Shown here: positions 1-7,166 of the stretch, piece after piece
Layout: every line of letters starts with the position of its first letter
How positions within the stretch are numbered: position 1 is the first letter of the stretch
NCBI RefSeq assembly: GCF_938030145.1
Contig: NZ_CALHGM010000013.1
Location: forward strand, 1-26,267
Reading direction: 5' to 3'
DNA: 26,267 nt
Source of the DNA: an uncultured Campylobacter sp.
GTDB taxonomy: Bacteria; Campylobacterota; Campylobacteria; Campylobacterales; Campylobacteraceae
The notes under the pieces: generated by a model
Databases searched by the model: none
Told to the model about the DNA's origin: nothing
Seen by the model: the letters and a program-made list of their open reading frames with translations, nothing else
Position numbers and translations under genes: made by a program

Positions 1-37
1 GTGCTGATCTTTCGCAAGCACAGCGAAAGATCAGCAC
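1..37. repeat. Perfect inverted repeat (15-base arms, 7-base loop) at window edge
   Basis: Bases 1-15 (GTGCTGATCTTTCGC) are the exact reverse complement of 23-37, separated by AAGCACA. The left arm starts at base 1, so the true arm length is unknown. The repeat lies inside a protein-coding frame. The inner 7 bases of each arm (CTTTCGC and GCGAAAG) could have been a natural short hairpin that allowed a self-primed fold-back. Probably an assembly or amplification artefact rather than a functional site. Confidence 0.85.
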
Positions 38-457
38 GTTGATTTTTATCCCCGCCGTGCTTGCCGAAAGGGCGCGCGCGATCTCGGTGTTGCCGAAGTG
101 CGAAGTGATTAAAATTTTGCCCGTTCCGTCGCTTAAAAGCTCTTTCATACCGCTTTGCACGCGTATTTGATCCAGCGCGATCTTGCCGTTCCAAACCGCG
201 ATTTTTTCGCACAGGCTGAGGGAAAATTTATAAAAATTTGCGTAAATTTCGCGGATCTTGGGCTCGCGATCAAGCGCGCGTCTCAAAAACTCCCTAATCG
301 CGCGCCGTTCGTTTTTAAGCAGCGCAAAATAGATCGCCGAGATGCAAAGCGCGGTACCTCGCATGCAAAAATCAGGCGTGTGAAGCGTGATGAAGCGGGC
401 TAAATTTAAAAGCGCCACGCCCGCCTTTTCGTTGTTTTCGCTCCAATGTTTAGCCAT
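1..457 (-). CDS. LpxL/COG4261-like acyltransferase of the APE cluster, N-terminal part (cut by window edge)
   Basis: Translating the minus strand from the ATG at 457 gives an open frame of 152 codons that runs off the left edge. It begins MAKHWSENNEKAG and later has ILITSHFGNTEIARAL, the pattern (SH.GN.E) that I associate with the COG4261/lipid A acyltransferase-like enzymes found in aryl-polyene clusters; these are thought to move the polyene or a fatty acyl chain onto the lipid anchor at the inner membrane. The start overlaps the glycosyltransferase stop by 8 bases and has AAGGA about 8 bases upstream, so it is well supported. The last dozen or so codons near base 1 are suspect because bases 1-37 are a perfect fold-back palindrome: they read FRCACERSA, whereas the plus strand of the same stretch reads FRKHSER, which fits the family better. 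Family assignment is from memory of the motif, not a search. Confidence 0.72.
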   Translation of the reverse strand, partial: MAKHWSENNEKAGVALLNLARFITLHTPDFCMRGTALCISAIYFALLKNERRAIREFLRRALDREPKIREIYANFYKFSLSLCEKIAVWNGKIALDQIRVQSGMKELLSDGTGKILITSHFGNTEIARALSASTAGIKINVLIFRCACERSA

Positions 458-1451
458 CGCGCCCGTCCTTTGCGGCGGCATGTTGCGGCGAGGCTTTTAC
501 GAGCGAGCTTTGCGCTGAATTTTCCGCCCGCGGGCTTTGCACTACGGCTTTGTCGCCGCATTTTTCGGTACCAGCTTTTTCGTCTGCGCCGCCGTCCATC
601 TGCCCTTTCGCACCTTTGCAACTATCGCGCCGCGCGTCGCTGCAAAAGTTTTGCCCCGCTAGCCCTTGCAAAATTTCGTTCGAGCTCTGCTGCGAAGCCT
701 CCCGTAAGCCACGCTTTTTAAATTTATCGCAGGCGCGTTTTAGCGCCCTTTTTGCAAGCCAGAGCGGAAGCCCGCAAAATAGCCTCGCGTGCATCAGCGA
801 AATTCCGAAATTATCTCGAAACGGCGCGAAGTGGCTCACTCCGCCCGCTTCATAGTGCACCGCCAGATCGAGCCATTTTATCTCTAGCCCCGCGCGCACG
901 GCTAGGATTAAAATTTCGGCATCAAAGCCCATCCTGCGGTTTTTGGTGCGGGACAGAAGCGGCACGATCCCCTCTAGCGGGTAGATTCTAAAGCCGCACA
1001 TCGCATCTTTTATGTGGTGCGAGAGGGTATTTACCACGCACCAAAAATTCATTATCTTGCGTCCGTGCAGGCGGGATTTGGGCGCGCTTTCGTCATACGC
1101 GGGCGCGGCGCAGATCAGCGCGGCGGGCTGCTTTGCCGCAAGCGCCAAAAACTCCTCGCACCTGCTTACGTCGTGCTGAAAGTCTGCGTCGATCTGAAAG
1201 GCATGCGTAAATCCAAGCTCCTTCGCCCATACTAGCCCGTCGCATACGGCAGCGCCTTTGCCGCCGTTTTGCGCGCGGGTGTAAATTTGAGCCGCAAGCC
1301 CCTTTAGCGCGCTTTTGCTCGCTTCGTCACTGCCGTCGTCCACGATCAGCACGGGCGCGATGGGCGCCAGGGTGCGCACGAGCTCGGCGATGCGCGCGGG
1401 GTGGTTGAAGTAGGGCAGTAAAAACGCGGGCTTAAAGGCAAATTCTTCCAC
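450..1451 (-). CDS. GT2-family glycosyltransferase of the APE cluster with low-complexity C-terminal tail
   Basis: A family 2 glycosyltransferase of about 333 residues. From the GTG at 1451 the protein starts (M)EEFAFKPAFLLPYFNHP and shows the nucleotide-sugar fold with VDDGSDE (about 37-43) and a DXD-type metal motif in IDADFQHD (D88, D90), followed by GFRIYPLE and the RRMGFDAEI segment typical of dolichyl-phosphate-mannose-like GT2 enzymes. In APE clusters such an enzyme is thought to help build the lipid anchor. An ATG at 1526 is also in frame, but it has no ribosome binding site and would overlap the upstream gene by 95 bases; GTG 1451 has AAGG 8-9 bases upstream and overlaps by 20. The last 80 or so residues (DNA 453-704) are a Ser/Ala/Gly/Asp/Lys-rich tail without fold motifs, probably a repeat-derived extension. 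It overlaps the downstream acyltransferase by 8 bases, suggesting translational coupling. Confidence 0.85.
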   Translation of the reverse strand: MEEFAFKPAFLLPYFNHPARIAELVRTLAPIAPVLIVDDGSDEASKSALKGLAAQIYTRAQNGGKGAAVCDGLVWAKELGFTHAFQIDADFQHDVSRCEEFLALAAKQPAALICAAPAYDESAPKSRLHGRKIMNFWCVVNTLSHHIKDAMCGFRIYPLEGIVPLLSRTKNRRMGFDAEILILAVRAGLEIKWLDLAVHYEAGGVSHFAPFRDNFGISLMHARLFCGLPLWLAKRALKRACDKFKKRGLREASQQSSNEILQGLAGQNFCSDARRDSCKGAKGQMDGGADEKAGTEKCGDKAVVQSPRAENSAQSSLVKASPQHAAAKDGRDG

Positions 1452-3576
1452 TGGCGCAGACCTTGTCGTTTGAAATTTCAAAGCGGAGTTTACCGCTTGC
1501 TTCGGTGATTTTGATTGAAATTTCATCGCCCGGGCGGATGAAATTTTTAAATTTTAAATTTTCTATCTTTTGCGTGCCGTCCAGCTCGTAGCCCAGGGCT
1601 TTTGCGCAGATCAATACGAAGCGAAGCTGCATAAACGCGGGCACTAGCGGAAATCGCGCAAAGTGTCCGTCAAAGTAAAAATCGCTTGCATGCACCTTCG
1701 CGCGAAACTCATTCTCCGCGCTTCGCTCGAAAAGCGGCACCTCGTAGCGCTGCAGGGCGCTTAAAAAGTCTTTTTTGCTTAGCTTGCCCTGCTCGTTAAA
1801 AGGCAGCTTGCTTGCGATTTTGAAGTAGCGCAAAATCGCGCCGAATTCGGGCTTCAAAAAGGCCTTTAACTCGTCCGTGACGCCCTTTTTACCGCCTGCG
1901 CGAAACGCCTGCTCGCCGCGCTCGCTAAGCTTGATAAGAGCTACAGCTCGGTCGCGCTGCGGGTGCAGATCGATCCTGCATTCGCCGATAAATTCGTGCG
2001 AGCGGAGCTTAGCTTCGAGTAGATCGAGGCTCACGCGGTTTTCGTTTATTTTGACGGTGCGGTCGCCGCGCCCCAAAAGCGTGATCTCATCTGCGCATAC
2101 ATAGCCGAAATCGCGGCTTTCGAAGCGCTCGCACCAAGGCGAGCTGATCGTAAACTCGCCCGTTTGCGAAAAATTGTCGGCGGGCTGCTTTGTCGTAAAT
2201 TTATCGCAAAGCGCGCTCTCTTGCGTAAATTTATCGTCATGTTTTGTCACAGAGCTCGGTGCGGAGCTGTTTTTCTGATCGGCTGCGGTTTTATCGCTAG
2301 CGTCTGCATTAAATTTAGACGCCTGCTCGCCCAAGCGGTTTGTGTTTTGCCCGTCTGTATTTTGCCCGTCCACACAGCGCTTCTTGGACTCTGCTATAGA
2401 ATTTTCGCCGCAAGAGCTTGCCACGAGATCGAAGGGCTTGCCCTCGCGTTTTGTCGTGCCGCAGCTATCGATATCCGTGCGGATCTGCACGCTTACTGGA
2501 GCGAATTTTTTAAGTCCCGCACCCTCGTTGCAGGCGATCACGCCCGTTTCGCTGGAGCCGTAAATATCGACGATGCGGGTATTGCTAAGCGCTGCCAACC
2601 TATCTCGGATCGCAGGACTTAGCGGCGCACCCGCGCTGAAAATGGTGCCCAAAGGCGCTATGTTTGCGGCATCTGCATGCTCGCACAGCGCGCCGAGTAC
2701 CGTGGGCGAGCTGATCAGCACGGCGCCTGTAAGATCGGCTGCGAGGATGATTTCAGGGTAGTTTAGACCGCCTTTTTGCGTGCGCGAACCGCAAAGCAGC
2801 GGCACGAAGATACTAAAGGTGAGCCCGAACATATTTTGGTGCGAGACGCCCGATAAAAATCGATCGCTTGCGCAAAGGCCGAATCTTTCTACTAAAAATT
2901 CCGCCTCCAAAACCATATCGCGCAGGCTTTTTTCGATATTTTTCGCCTCGCCCGTCGAGCCCGAAGTTTTGATATAAAATTTTTGATCGGCGCGCAGTAG
3001 GTGCAAAGAGACAGCCTCTTGCTCGCACGGCGCGTGATTTTGCGGCGCGTTTTTAGATGAAATTTTAGGCGCGGATTTTTCAGTATCGTGCGGCGAAATG
3101 TTTTCTAAGTCATGAGAGTAGAATTCGTCTAAATTTTGCGCTGCGGCGAGATTTGGAATTTTTACGTCGCCGCCTAGATGAAATTCGCCGCTAAATTTGG
3201 GCTCTCGCAGCAGTACGGGTGCAAAGCCCGCAATCAGCGCGCCGAAAAAAAACGCTATGAACTCCGCCGCATCCTCGCCGTAAATTTCGATCATCGGCGC
3301 GTTTTTTTGCTCTTGCGTCTGCGCCGCTTGCAGGGCGCGCGCGGTATTCTCGCCGCCGATAGAATTTTCCGCGTCATTGAAATTTGCGCTTCTGTTAGAA
3401 TTTTCCGCGTCTTTTAAATTTACGTTTGCTGCGCTGCTTTGGGGTTTGTTCGCGCCTTTTAAGCTTGCCGCTTCGCTCTGCTTGCATCCAGTTTTTGCCA
3501 AATCGCGCGCAAGAGCCGCCGCGGCAAGGATTTCGCACTCGTAAGGCTTCAAAGAATTAATCAAATTTTTTAACAT
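1432..3576 (-). CDS. Adenylation enzyme (ApeH-like) fused to a hotdog dehydratase domain (ApeI-like)
   Basis: A 714-residue two-domain protein. Residues about 90-600 form an AMP-binding acyl/aryl ligase: A3 loop TSGSTGEAK (204-212), YGSSETG (339-345), GRGDRTVK (502-509) and a C-terminal catalytic-lysine motif FNEQGKLSK (K598). Residues about 615-714 are a FabA/FabZ-type hotdog with GHFARFPLVPAFMQ (H638). By analogy with APE clusters the first domain would activate the aryl starter acid and the second would dehydrate or bind 3-hydroxyacyl-ACP. Arg652 occupies the place, 14 residues after His638, where FabA has its catalytic Asp, so the hotdog may be altered or inactive. Three low-complexity insertions (about 33-92, 150-190 and 370-475) carry short tandem repeats and bring the length well above the roughly 550 residues expected. 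The ATG at 3576 has AGGA 7-8 bases upstream; the gene overlaps the upstream membrane-protein gene by 20 bases. Confidence 0.85.
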   Translation of the reverse strand: MLKNLINSLKPYECEILAAAALARDLAKTGCKQSEAASLKGANKPQSSAANVNLKDAENSNRSANFNDAENSIGGENTARALQAAQTQEQKNAPMIEIYGEDAAEFIAFFFGALIAGFAPVLLREPKFSGEFHLGGDVKIPNLAAAQNLDEFYSHDLENISPHDTEKSAPKISSKNAPQNHAPCEQEAVSLHLLRADQKFYIKTSGSTGEAKNIEKSLRDMVLEAEFLVERFGLCASDRFLSGVSHQNMFGLTFSIFVPLLCGSRTQKGGLNYPEIILAADLTGAVLISSPTVLGALCEHADAANIAPLGTIFSAGAPLSPAIRDRLAALSNTRIVDIYGSSETGVIACNEGAGLKKFAPVSVQIRTDIDSCGTTKREGKPFDLVASSCGENSIAESKKRCVDGQNTDGQNTNRLGEQASKFNADASDKTAADQKNSSAPSSVTKHDDKFTQESALCDKFTTKQPADNFSQTGEFTISSPWCERFESRDFGYVCADEITLLGRGDRTVKINENRVSLDLLEAKLRSHEFIGECRIDLHPQRDRAVALIKLSERGEQAFRAGGKKGVTDELKAFLKPEFGAILRYFKIASKLPFNEQGKLSKKDFLSALQRYEVPLFERSAENEFRAKVHASDFYFDGHFARFPLVPAFMQLRFVLICAKALGYELDGTQKIENLKFKNFIRPGDEISIKITEASGKLRFEISNDKVCASGRICL
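2341..2370 (-). repeat. 15-base tandem repeat (DGQNT twice) inside the adenylation gene
   Basis: Two adjacent 15-base units, differing by one base or so, encode DGQNT-DGQNT at residues 403-412 of the adenylation–dehydratase protein. They lie in a roughly 100-residue polar insertion between the YGSSETG and GRGDRTVK motifs that also contains two DKFT units built on AAATTT. Confidence 0.8.
3349..3420 (-). repeat. 36-base tandem repeat near the start of the adenylation gene
   Basis: Two 36-base units encode NLKDAENSNRSA and NFNDAENSIGGE (residues 53-64 and 65-76). Each unit contains the AAATTT-like core, read here as Asn-Leu or Asn-Phe. The insertion precedes the first conserved ligase motif. 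Confidence 0.75.
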
Positions 3577-4096
3577 AAAATTTCCTAAAAATCATCTCGC
3601 CGCCGATCAGCGCGCCGATGAGGACGTATGAGATCGCGCCGCAATAAACGCTCCAATAAATTTTATCTCGCGGTAGCAGCAGCGCCGCGCTAAGTAGGCC
3701 GTTTAGCACGAAAAATCCGAGCCAAACTTCGGTCAGCTTGCGCGTGTAGGCGCGGCCGTGCTCGTTAAGATCAGGCTGCTTCAAAAGCGCTAGGCGCGTG
3801 ATAGCGGGCGTCGATCTTAGGCTGAGTGCAAAAAGCGCCGCGAGCGAGAAATTTATTATGAGCGGATACAGATACGCGAGCGCTCCGCCGCCAAATAGGG
3901 CGCACAGCACAAAAAATGCCGTGCACGCGCCCTTAATAGCGCGATCTTTACTTTCAAAAACAGCTCGCGCTCCCCATAGCGCGCTCATCGCCGCGAGCAA
4001 ACAGACCCGCGCGCCGCCGTGCAAAAAATAGAGGCCGAAAGGGTAAAACACGCTCAAAATTATGGTAGCTGTTTTTAAAAATATCGTTCGTCGCAA
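3557..4096 (-). CDS. COG4648-like integral membrane protein of the APE cluster
   Basis: A 179-residue hydrophobic protein with about five predicted membrane segments (roughly 8-25, 30-44, 58-75, 77-92, 128-143 and 150-168, the last pairs close together) and a conserved-looking cytoplasmic stretch LNEHGRAYTRKLTEVW (about 113-128). Proteins of this kind (COG4648) are found next to the ACP and adenylation genes in aryl-polyene clusters; the function is not known, and transport or anchoring of the polyene is only a guess. The start is TTG at 4096 with AAGGA about 9 bases upstream. It overlaps the adenylation gene by 20 bases, but is separated from the acyl carrier protein genes by an unusual 676-base repeat-rich gap, so it may have its own promoter or depend on read-through. 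Confidence 0.75.
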   Translation of the reverse strand: MRRTIFLKTATIILSVFYPFGLYFLHGGARVCLLAAMSALWGARAVFESKDRAIKGACTAFFVLCALFGGGALAYLYPLIINFSLAALFALSLRSTPAITRLALLKQPDLNEHGRAYTRKLTEVWLGFFVLNGLLSAALLLPRDKIYWSVYCGAISYVLIGALIGGEMIFRKFYVKKFD

Positions 4097-4772
4097 TCTC
4101 TGTAATCCTTAAATTTAGCCGCGAGGGCTTGGTTTTTACCGCGGCAATTTTGTTTTACCGCGACCAGCTAGGCTTTGCTGCGGTAGTTTTGGTTTTTGTT
4201 ACGGCGGCTAGGCTCTTGCCGCGGGCGTGATCGGCGCGATTATTACTACGCTTCGATACTCTAAATTTAGCCTTGACGTTTAAATTTTAGGTGCCGCGCT
4301 TTTAAAATTCTAATTCAGCCGCGCCTGCTGCCTTCAAATTCTAGCCACATTTTAAAATTTAGCTGCGCTTTCATTTAACTCGCGGCACCGCACTCGCGAT
4401 CAGATACGCTAAATTAAATTTAGCCGAAATTTTAAAATTTTTGAAATTTTATGAAAACAGCGGCCGCAAAAGAAACAGCGCCTTTTAAAATTTCAAAATT
4501 TCACCCAGGCTCGCAGATTTAAATTTTAAAATTTTGATCCGCAAAGCGCTTTTTCATGCTAGTTTAAAAGTAGCAAATAAGCGGGCTTTGTGCCGTGCCG
4601 CCTAATAAGCGCTAAGCCTGCAAAAGCTGCGCGCCTTTAATCAATATTCGCCGCGCCTTATCAGATCGCCGCGCGCCGTCAAACAACGCTGCCGTATGTT
4701 TTATCTATCAAGTCAATCGCCGCCTCTGTGCCGCCGCAAAGTAAACTAACAAACCGCGCCGTACGGCGAAAT
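4097..4772. other. 676-base non-coding gap inside the APE cluster, repeat rich
   Basis: No convincing gene on either strand. The right half carries many AAATTT/AAAATTTT blocks. At 4127-4221 there are two and a half degenerate copies of a roughly 42-base unit with GGCTTTGCTGCGG and GTTTTTGTTACGGCGGCTA as landmarks. I see no clear promoter or hairpin terminator. In related clusters the ACP, COG4648 and ligase genes usually follow each other closely, so this looks like an inserted spacer. Confidence 0.7.
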
Positions 4773-5051
4773 TTAACTCTCGCCGCCCGTAGTTTCCCCG
4801 CTCGCGCCTTGATCGAGCTTTGTGGCTACGGCATCCACGATGTCACCGAGAGTTTGGATGTTTTTAAAATCATCGGGCATCAGCTTGTAGCCCGTGTTTT
4901 TCTTGACGTAATCGACCAGATCGATCGCGTCGATACTGTCAATCTGCAGATCCTCGTAAATTTTAGCCTCAGGCACGACCTTGCTCTCGTCGATCTCAAA
5001 GAGCTCCACGAGCGCCTTTTTTAAAATTTCAAAAATTTCATCTTTACTCAT
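4773..5051 (-). CDS. Acyl carrier protein (second of a pair)
   Basis: A 92-residue acidic acyl carrier protein. The 4'-phosphopantetheine attachment serine is Ser39 in LQIDSIDAIDLVDYV, followed by the usual helix II pattern. It would carry growing polyene intermediates in the cytoplasm after modification by the phosphopantetheinyl transferase encoded at the start of the cluster. An in-frame codon farther upstream (5093) exists, but the ATG at 5051 is preferred: AGGAG lies 6 bases upstream, it overlaps the preceding ACP stop by 8 bases, and the protein then starts MSKDEIFEILKK as ACPs do. The C-terminus ends in a short Gly/Thr/Ser tail. Confidence 0.92.
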   Translation of the reverse strand: MSKDEIFEILKKALVELFEIDESKVVPEAKIYEDLQIDSIDAIDLVDYVKKNTGYKLMPDDFKNIQTLGDIVDAVATKLDQGASGETTGGES

Positions 5052-5310
5052 TTTTACTCCTATTTTCGGCGATGTATTGCGCCAAAGACGCAACGGATGA
5101 GAAAATTTGCTTTAAATTTTGGGTTTTTGAGTTAAGCACGATGCCGTATTTTTTCTGCACCAAAAGCCCGAGCTCCAGCGCATCGACCGAATCGAGCCCG
5201 AGCCCGTCGCCAAAAAGCGGCTCATCGTCATTTATGTCGCCCGGCGCTACGTCTTCGAGGTTCAGCCCCGAAATGATCAGCTCCTTAAGTTCCAAAATTT
5301 CTTCGTTCAC
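5044..5310 (-). CDS. Acyl carrier protein (first of a pair)
   Basis: An 88-residue acyl carrier protein with the modification site Ser41 in GLGLDSVDALELGLLV. Start is GTG at 5310 with a strong AAGGAG 5 bases upstream, overlapping the acyltransferase stop by 4 bases. Having two different ACPs side by side is typical of aryl-polyene clusters, where one is thought to serve starter loading and the other elongation or lipid transfer; which is which cannot be told from sequence. Both lie directly after the PlsC-type acyltransferase gene, consistent with one polycistronic transcript. Confidence 0.92.
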   Translation of the reverse strand: MNEEILELKELIISGLNLEDVAPGDINDDEPLFGDGLGLDSVDALELGLLVQKKYGIVLNSKTQNLKQIFSSVASLAQYIAENRSKNE

Positions 5311-6062
5311 AGATTCTCCTTTTCATATAGATTTGATATTTTTTCGTAGAGTTTGCGCACTCGGATCGGGTTTGGGCGATCCGGCTCAAAGCCCGTTAGA
5401 TCCAGCGCGCACAGCTCGTAGAGGTCGTATTTCATCCGAACCTCGGGCGTATCGTACCATACTTGTCCTTTTTTTAGGCTTTTAGGATCCATTTTTATTG
5501 CGACGCAATTCATATTTTTTGCGAAATTTATCGCGATGTAAAACGCCGCTTTGTGCATGGCGATGCGATCTGCGGTGCGCGTGCCCTCGGGGAAGATGAT
5601 TAGACTTTCTCCTCGCTCAAGGGCGCTGCGGCACGCATCTATCATCGCTTCCGAGCCGGTGTTTGGGATGTAGCCTGCGGCTGCGATGGCGGCGGAGAGG
5701 AAGGGGTTTTTGCATAGGCTTTCCTTGACTACGCAGTTTGCGCGCCGCACGTGAGCTAAAAAGATCACCACGTCAAGCAGGCTAGGGTGGTTTGCGATGA
5801 TGAGAGTGCCGCTAGGCGGGAGCTTGCAGCGCCAGTTCACGCCGATGCTGCCGTAAAGTCGCGCGAGCAGCAGAAATATGCGCCACGAAATCATTATAAA
5901 ATCGCGTACGAAATTTCGCACGGCCCCTATGCGGTTTAGCCTCAGCAGCGCTACGGGGAGGAAGAGTAGGTTGCCTATCATACACAGCGCGCCGAAGCTT
6001 GCGAAGGATAACGCGATGCCGATCTGTTTAAGCTTGCGCCTTAGCGGATCTGTCTGCTTCAT
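5307..6062 (-). CDS. PlsC-type 1-acylglycerol-phosphate acyltransferase-like enzyme of the APE cluster
   Basis: A 251-residue lysophospholipid acyltransferase-like protein. An N-terminal hydrophobic stretch (about 14-42) and a second one (55-70) would hold it at the inner membrane. The acyltransferase HX4D motif is seen in NHPSLLD (His92, Asp97) and the substrate-binding motif in FPEGTRT (157-163). In this context it likely transfers a fatty acyl or the aryl-polyenoyl group to a glycerol-type anchor rather than acting in bulk phospholipid synthesis. ATG at 6062 has AGAGG about 9 bases upstream; it overlaps the preceding repeat ORF by 4 bases (ATGA) and the next ACP by 4 bases, so translation is probably coupled along the operon. 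Confidence 0.9.
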   Translation of the reverse strand: MKQTDPLRRKLKQIGIALSFASFGALCMIGNLLFLPVALLRLNRIGAVRNFVRDFIMISWRIFLLLARLYGSIGVNWRCKLPPSGTLIIANHPSLLDVVIFLAHVRRANCVVKESLCKNPFLSAAIAAAGYIPNTGSEAMIDACRSALERGESLIIFPEGTRTADRIAMHKAAFYIAINFAKNMNCVAIKMDPKSLKKGQVWYDTPEVRMKYDLYELCALDLTGFEPDRPNPIRVRKLYEKISNLYEKENL

Positions 6063-6631
6063 CGCGCGGCGCCTCTTTCGGCGGAGATTTCGCAGCAGCT
6101 CTCGTTAAGGATTGTGCGGCTATCGGCGAGGGTTTTGTTGTTCTCGGCAGGGATTTGATAGTTCATCATGCGCGCAATCTCGATAAAATTTCTACGGCTT
6201 GCCGCTCGCTGCATCGTAGCGGAGTTTTCGCAGTTTTCTGCACGCGATATTTCAGCTTGCGGCATGTGCTGAAGAAATAGAATTTTTATGATCTGTGCGG
6301 AAGCTTTGGCGACCTCGGCGCCGTGCATGTGTCGAAGCAATAGAATTTTTGCGGCGCGCGGTAAACTGCGTTTTTGTGGAATTCTTGCCATTTGCCGTAT
6401 GTATTGCCCCGGCAAAATTTCCGCAGTTTTCTGCATGCTTCGTGCGTATTGCTGCGATGGAATTTTTATCTTTTGCCGCGCGTATCGTTGCGGTAGAATT
6501 TCAGCGGTTTGCCACGCGCGCCATTGCGACGGAATTTTTGCGAAGCGCCATATATTCTGCTTTGGCGCCGCCATACGACGCGCCGTCTGATTAAATTTAT
6601 AGCTCGCGGCGCCGCAAAATTTAAAATTCAT
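6059..6631 (-). CDS. Open frame of 12-residue repeats within the APE cluster (doubtful gene)
   Basis: A 190-codon frame with no recognisable domain. Its core is an imperfect 12-residue, 36-base repeat (AKIPSQWRAWQT, AEILPQRYARQK, IKIPSQQYARSM and weaker copies). The composition (Arg, Gln, Met, Ile; no fold signature) is unlike its neighbours and the same AAATTT-type repeats occur in non-coding spacers here. Against dismissal, the frame stays open, starts with ATG inside the previous frame (11-base overlap) with AAGG 8 bases before it, and ends in a 4-base ATGA overlap with the acyltransferase. It may be an inserted repeat whose openness merely keeps ribosomes moving to the next gene. I do not recognise a function. 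Confidence 0.3.
   Translation of the reverse strand: MNFKFCGAASYKFNQTARRMAAPKQNIWRFAKIPSQWRAWQTAEILPQRYARQKIKIPSQQYARSMQKTAEILPGQYIRQMARIPQKRSLPRAAKILLLRHMHGAEVAKASAQIIKILFLQHMPQAEISRAENCENSATMQRAASRRNFIEIARMMNYQIPAENNKTLADSRTILNESCCEISAERGAAR
6444..6551 (-). repeat. Three exact-length 36-base tandem repeat units
   Basis: Units at 6444-6479, 6480-6515 and 6516-6551, each with the landmark TTGCG..GGAATTT or close variants on the plus strand. They are imperfect in sequence but exactly equal in length, and weaker copies continue on both sides (about 6180-6440). Confidence 0.8.
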
Positions 6632-7166
6632 CGCAACTGCCTTGCCGTGCGCATCTTGCCTGGGCGTTTACTTGGTTCATCGTGCGGCTAAATTTAAACT
6701 CGTAGCCCAAGCTTTGCTCTGCTAAATTTATGAAATTTACAACCTGCCGCGCGTGGCATTTCAGCTCGCCGCATCTGTCTTTATAACGGAATTGCGCGGT
6801 GTTTTCTACGCGCCGCTGCGGTAAAATTTTTATGGCTCGCAGCTCGCAGCGTTTAGGCGGATTTTTTTGGGTTCGTTGCGTATGTCTCGGCGGCGTATTT
6901 TCGCAGCGCGCCTCATTACAACGCGATTTGGCGGCGTATGGCGCGCGCCCTTTCGGCGTGCTTTTAAGATGCGCCGTTTGGCTGAGCTCGTGTTTGGTAG
7001 CGCGGCTAAATTTAAAATTTTCACTATATCTGAGCTTGGCGGAGCGGCTAAATTTAAAGTTCGTCATTCGCGCTTTTCCAGCTCCGTGTAGCCTGGGATC
7101 TTGATCAAATTTGCTCGTCTCGCCGCGCTCGCTCATGCGATGAAATTTTGCTATTTTAACGCTCAC
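6621..7166 (-). CDS. Basic repeat-derived open frame within the APE cluster (doubtful gene)
   Basis: A 181-codon frame starting GTG at 7166, overlapping the chain length factor stop by 11 bases, with AAGG 7 bases upstream. The product is rich in Arg, Lys, Ser and Cys with repeated FKFSR motifs (TNFKFSRSAK, ENFKFSRATK, YEFKFSRTMN), which are simply translations of the TAAATTT-type repeat core. No domain, signal peptide or membrane segment is visible. Related aryl-polyene clusters, as I know them, have no gene here. Likely an inserted repeat block held open by chance or by selection for translational coupling; a real protein cannot be excluded. Confidence 0.25.
   Translation of the reverse strand: MSVKIAKFHRMSERGETSKFDQDPRLHGAGKARMTNFKFSRSAKLRYSENFKFSRATKHELSQTAHLKSTPKGRAPYAAKSRCNEARCENTPPRHTQRTQKNPPKRCELRAIKILPQRRVENTAQFRYKDRCGELKCHARQVVNFINLAEQSLGYEFKFSRTMNQVNAQARCARQGSCDEF

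Noticed and set aside
155..403. Plus-strand open frame of 82 codons
   Set aside because: It is a shadow of the minus-strand acyltransferase, which has a ribosome binding site, an 8-base overlap with the previous gene and family motifs.
2164..2622. Plus-strand open frame of 152 codons opposite the ligase gene
   Set aside because: Lies antisense to conserved ligase motifs and a repeat insertion; Cys/Arg-rich with no motif. Other plus-strand frames (for example 7538-8071, 9156-9602, 20405-20767) are shadows in the same way.
4773..5093. Longer start (5093) for the second acyl carrier protein
   Set aside because: The ATG at 5051 has AGGAG at ideal spacing and yields a standard ACP N-terminus; the longer form would overlap the first ACP by 50 bases.
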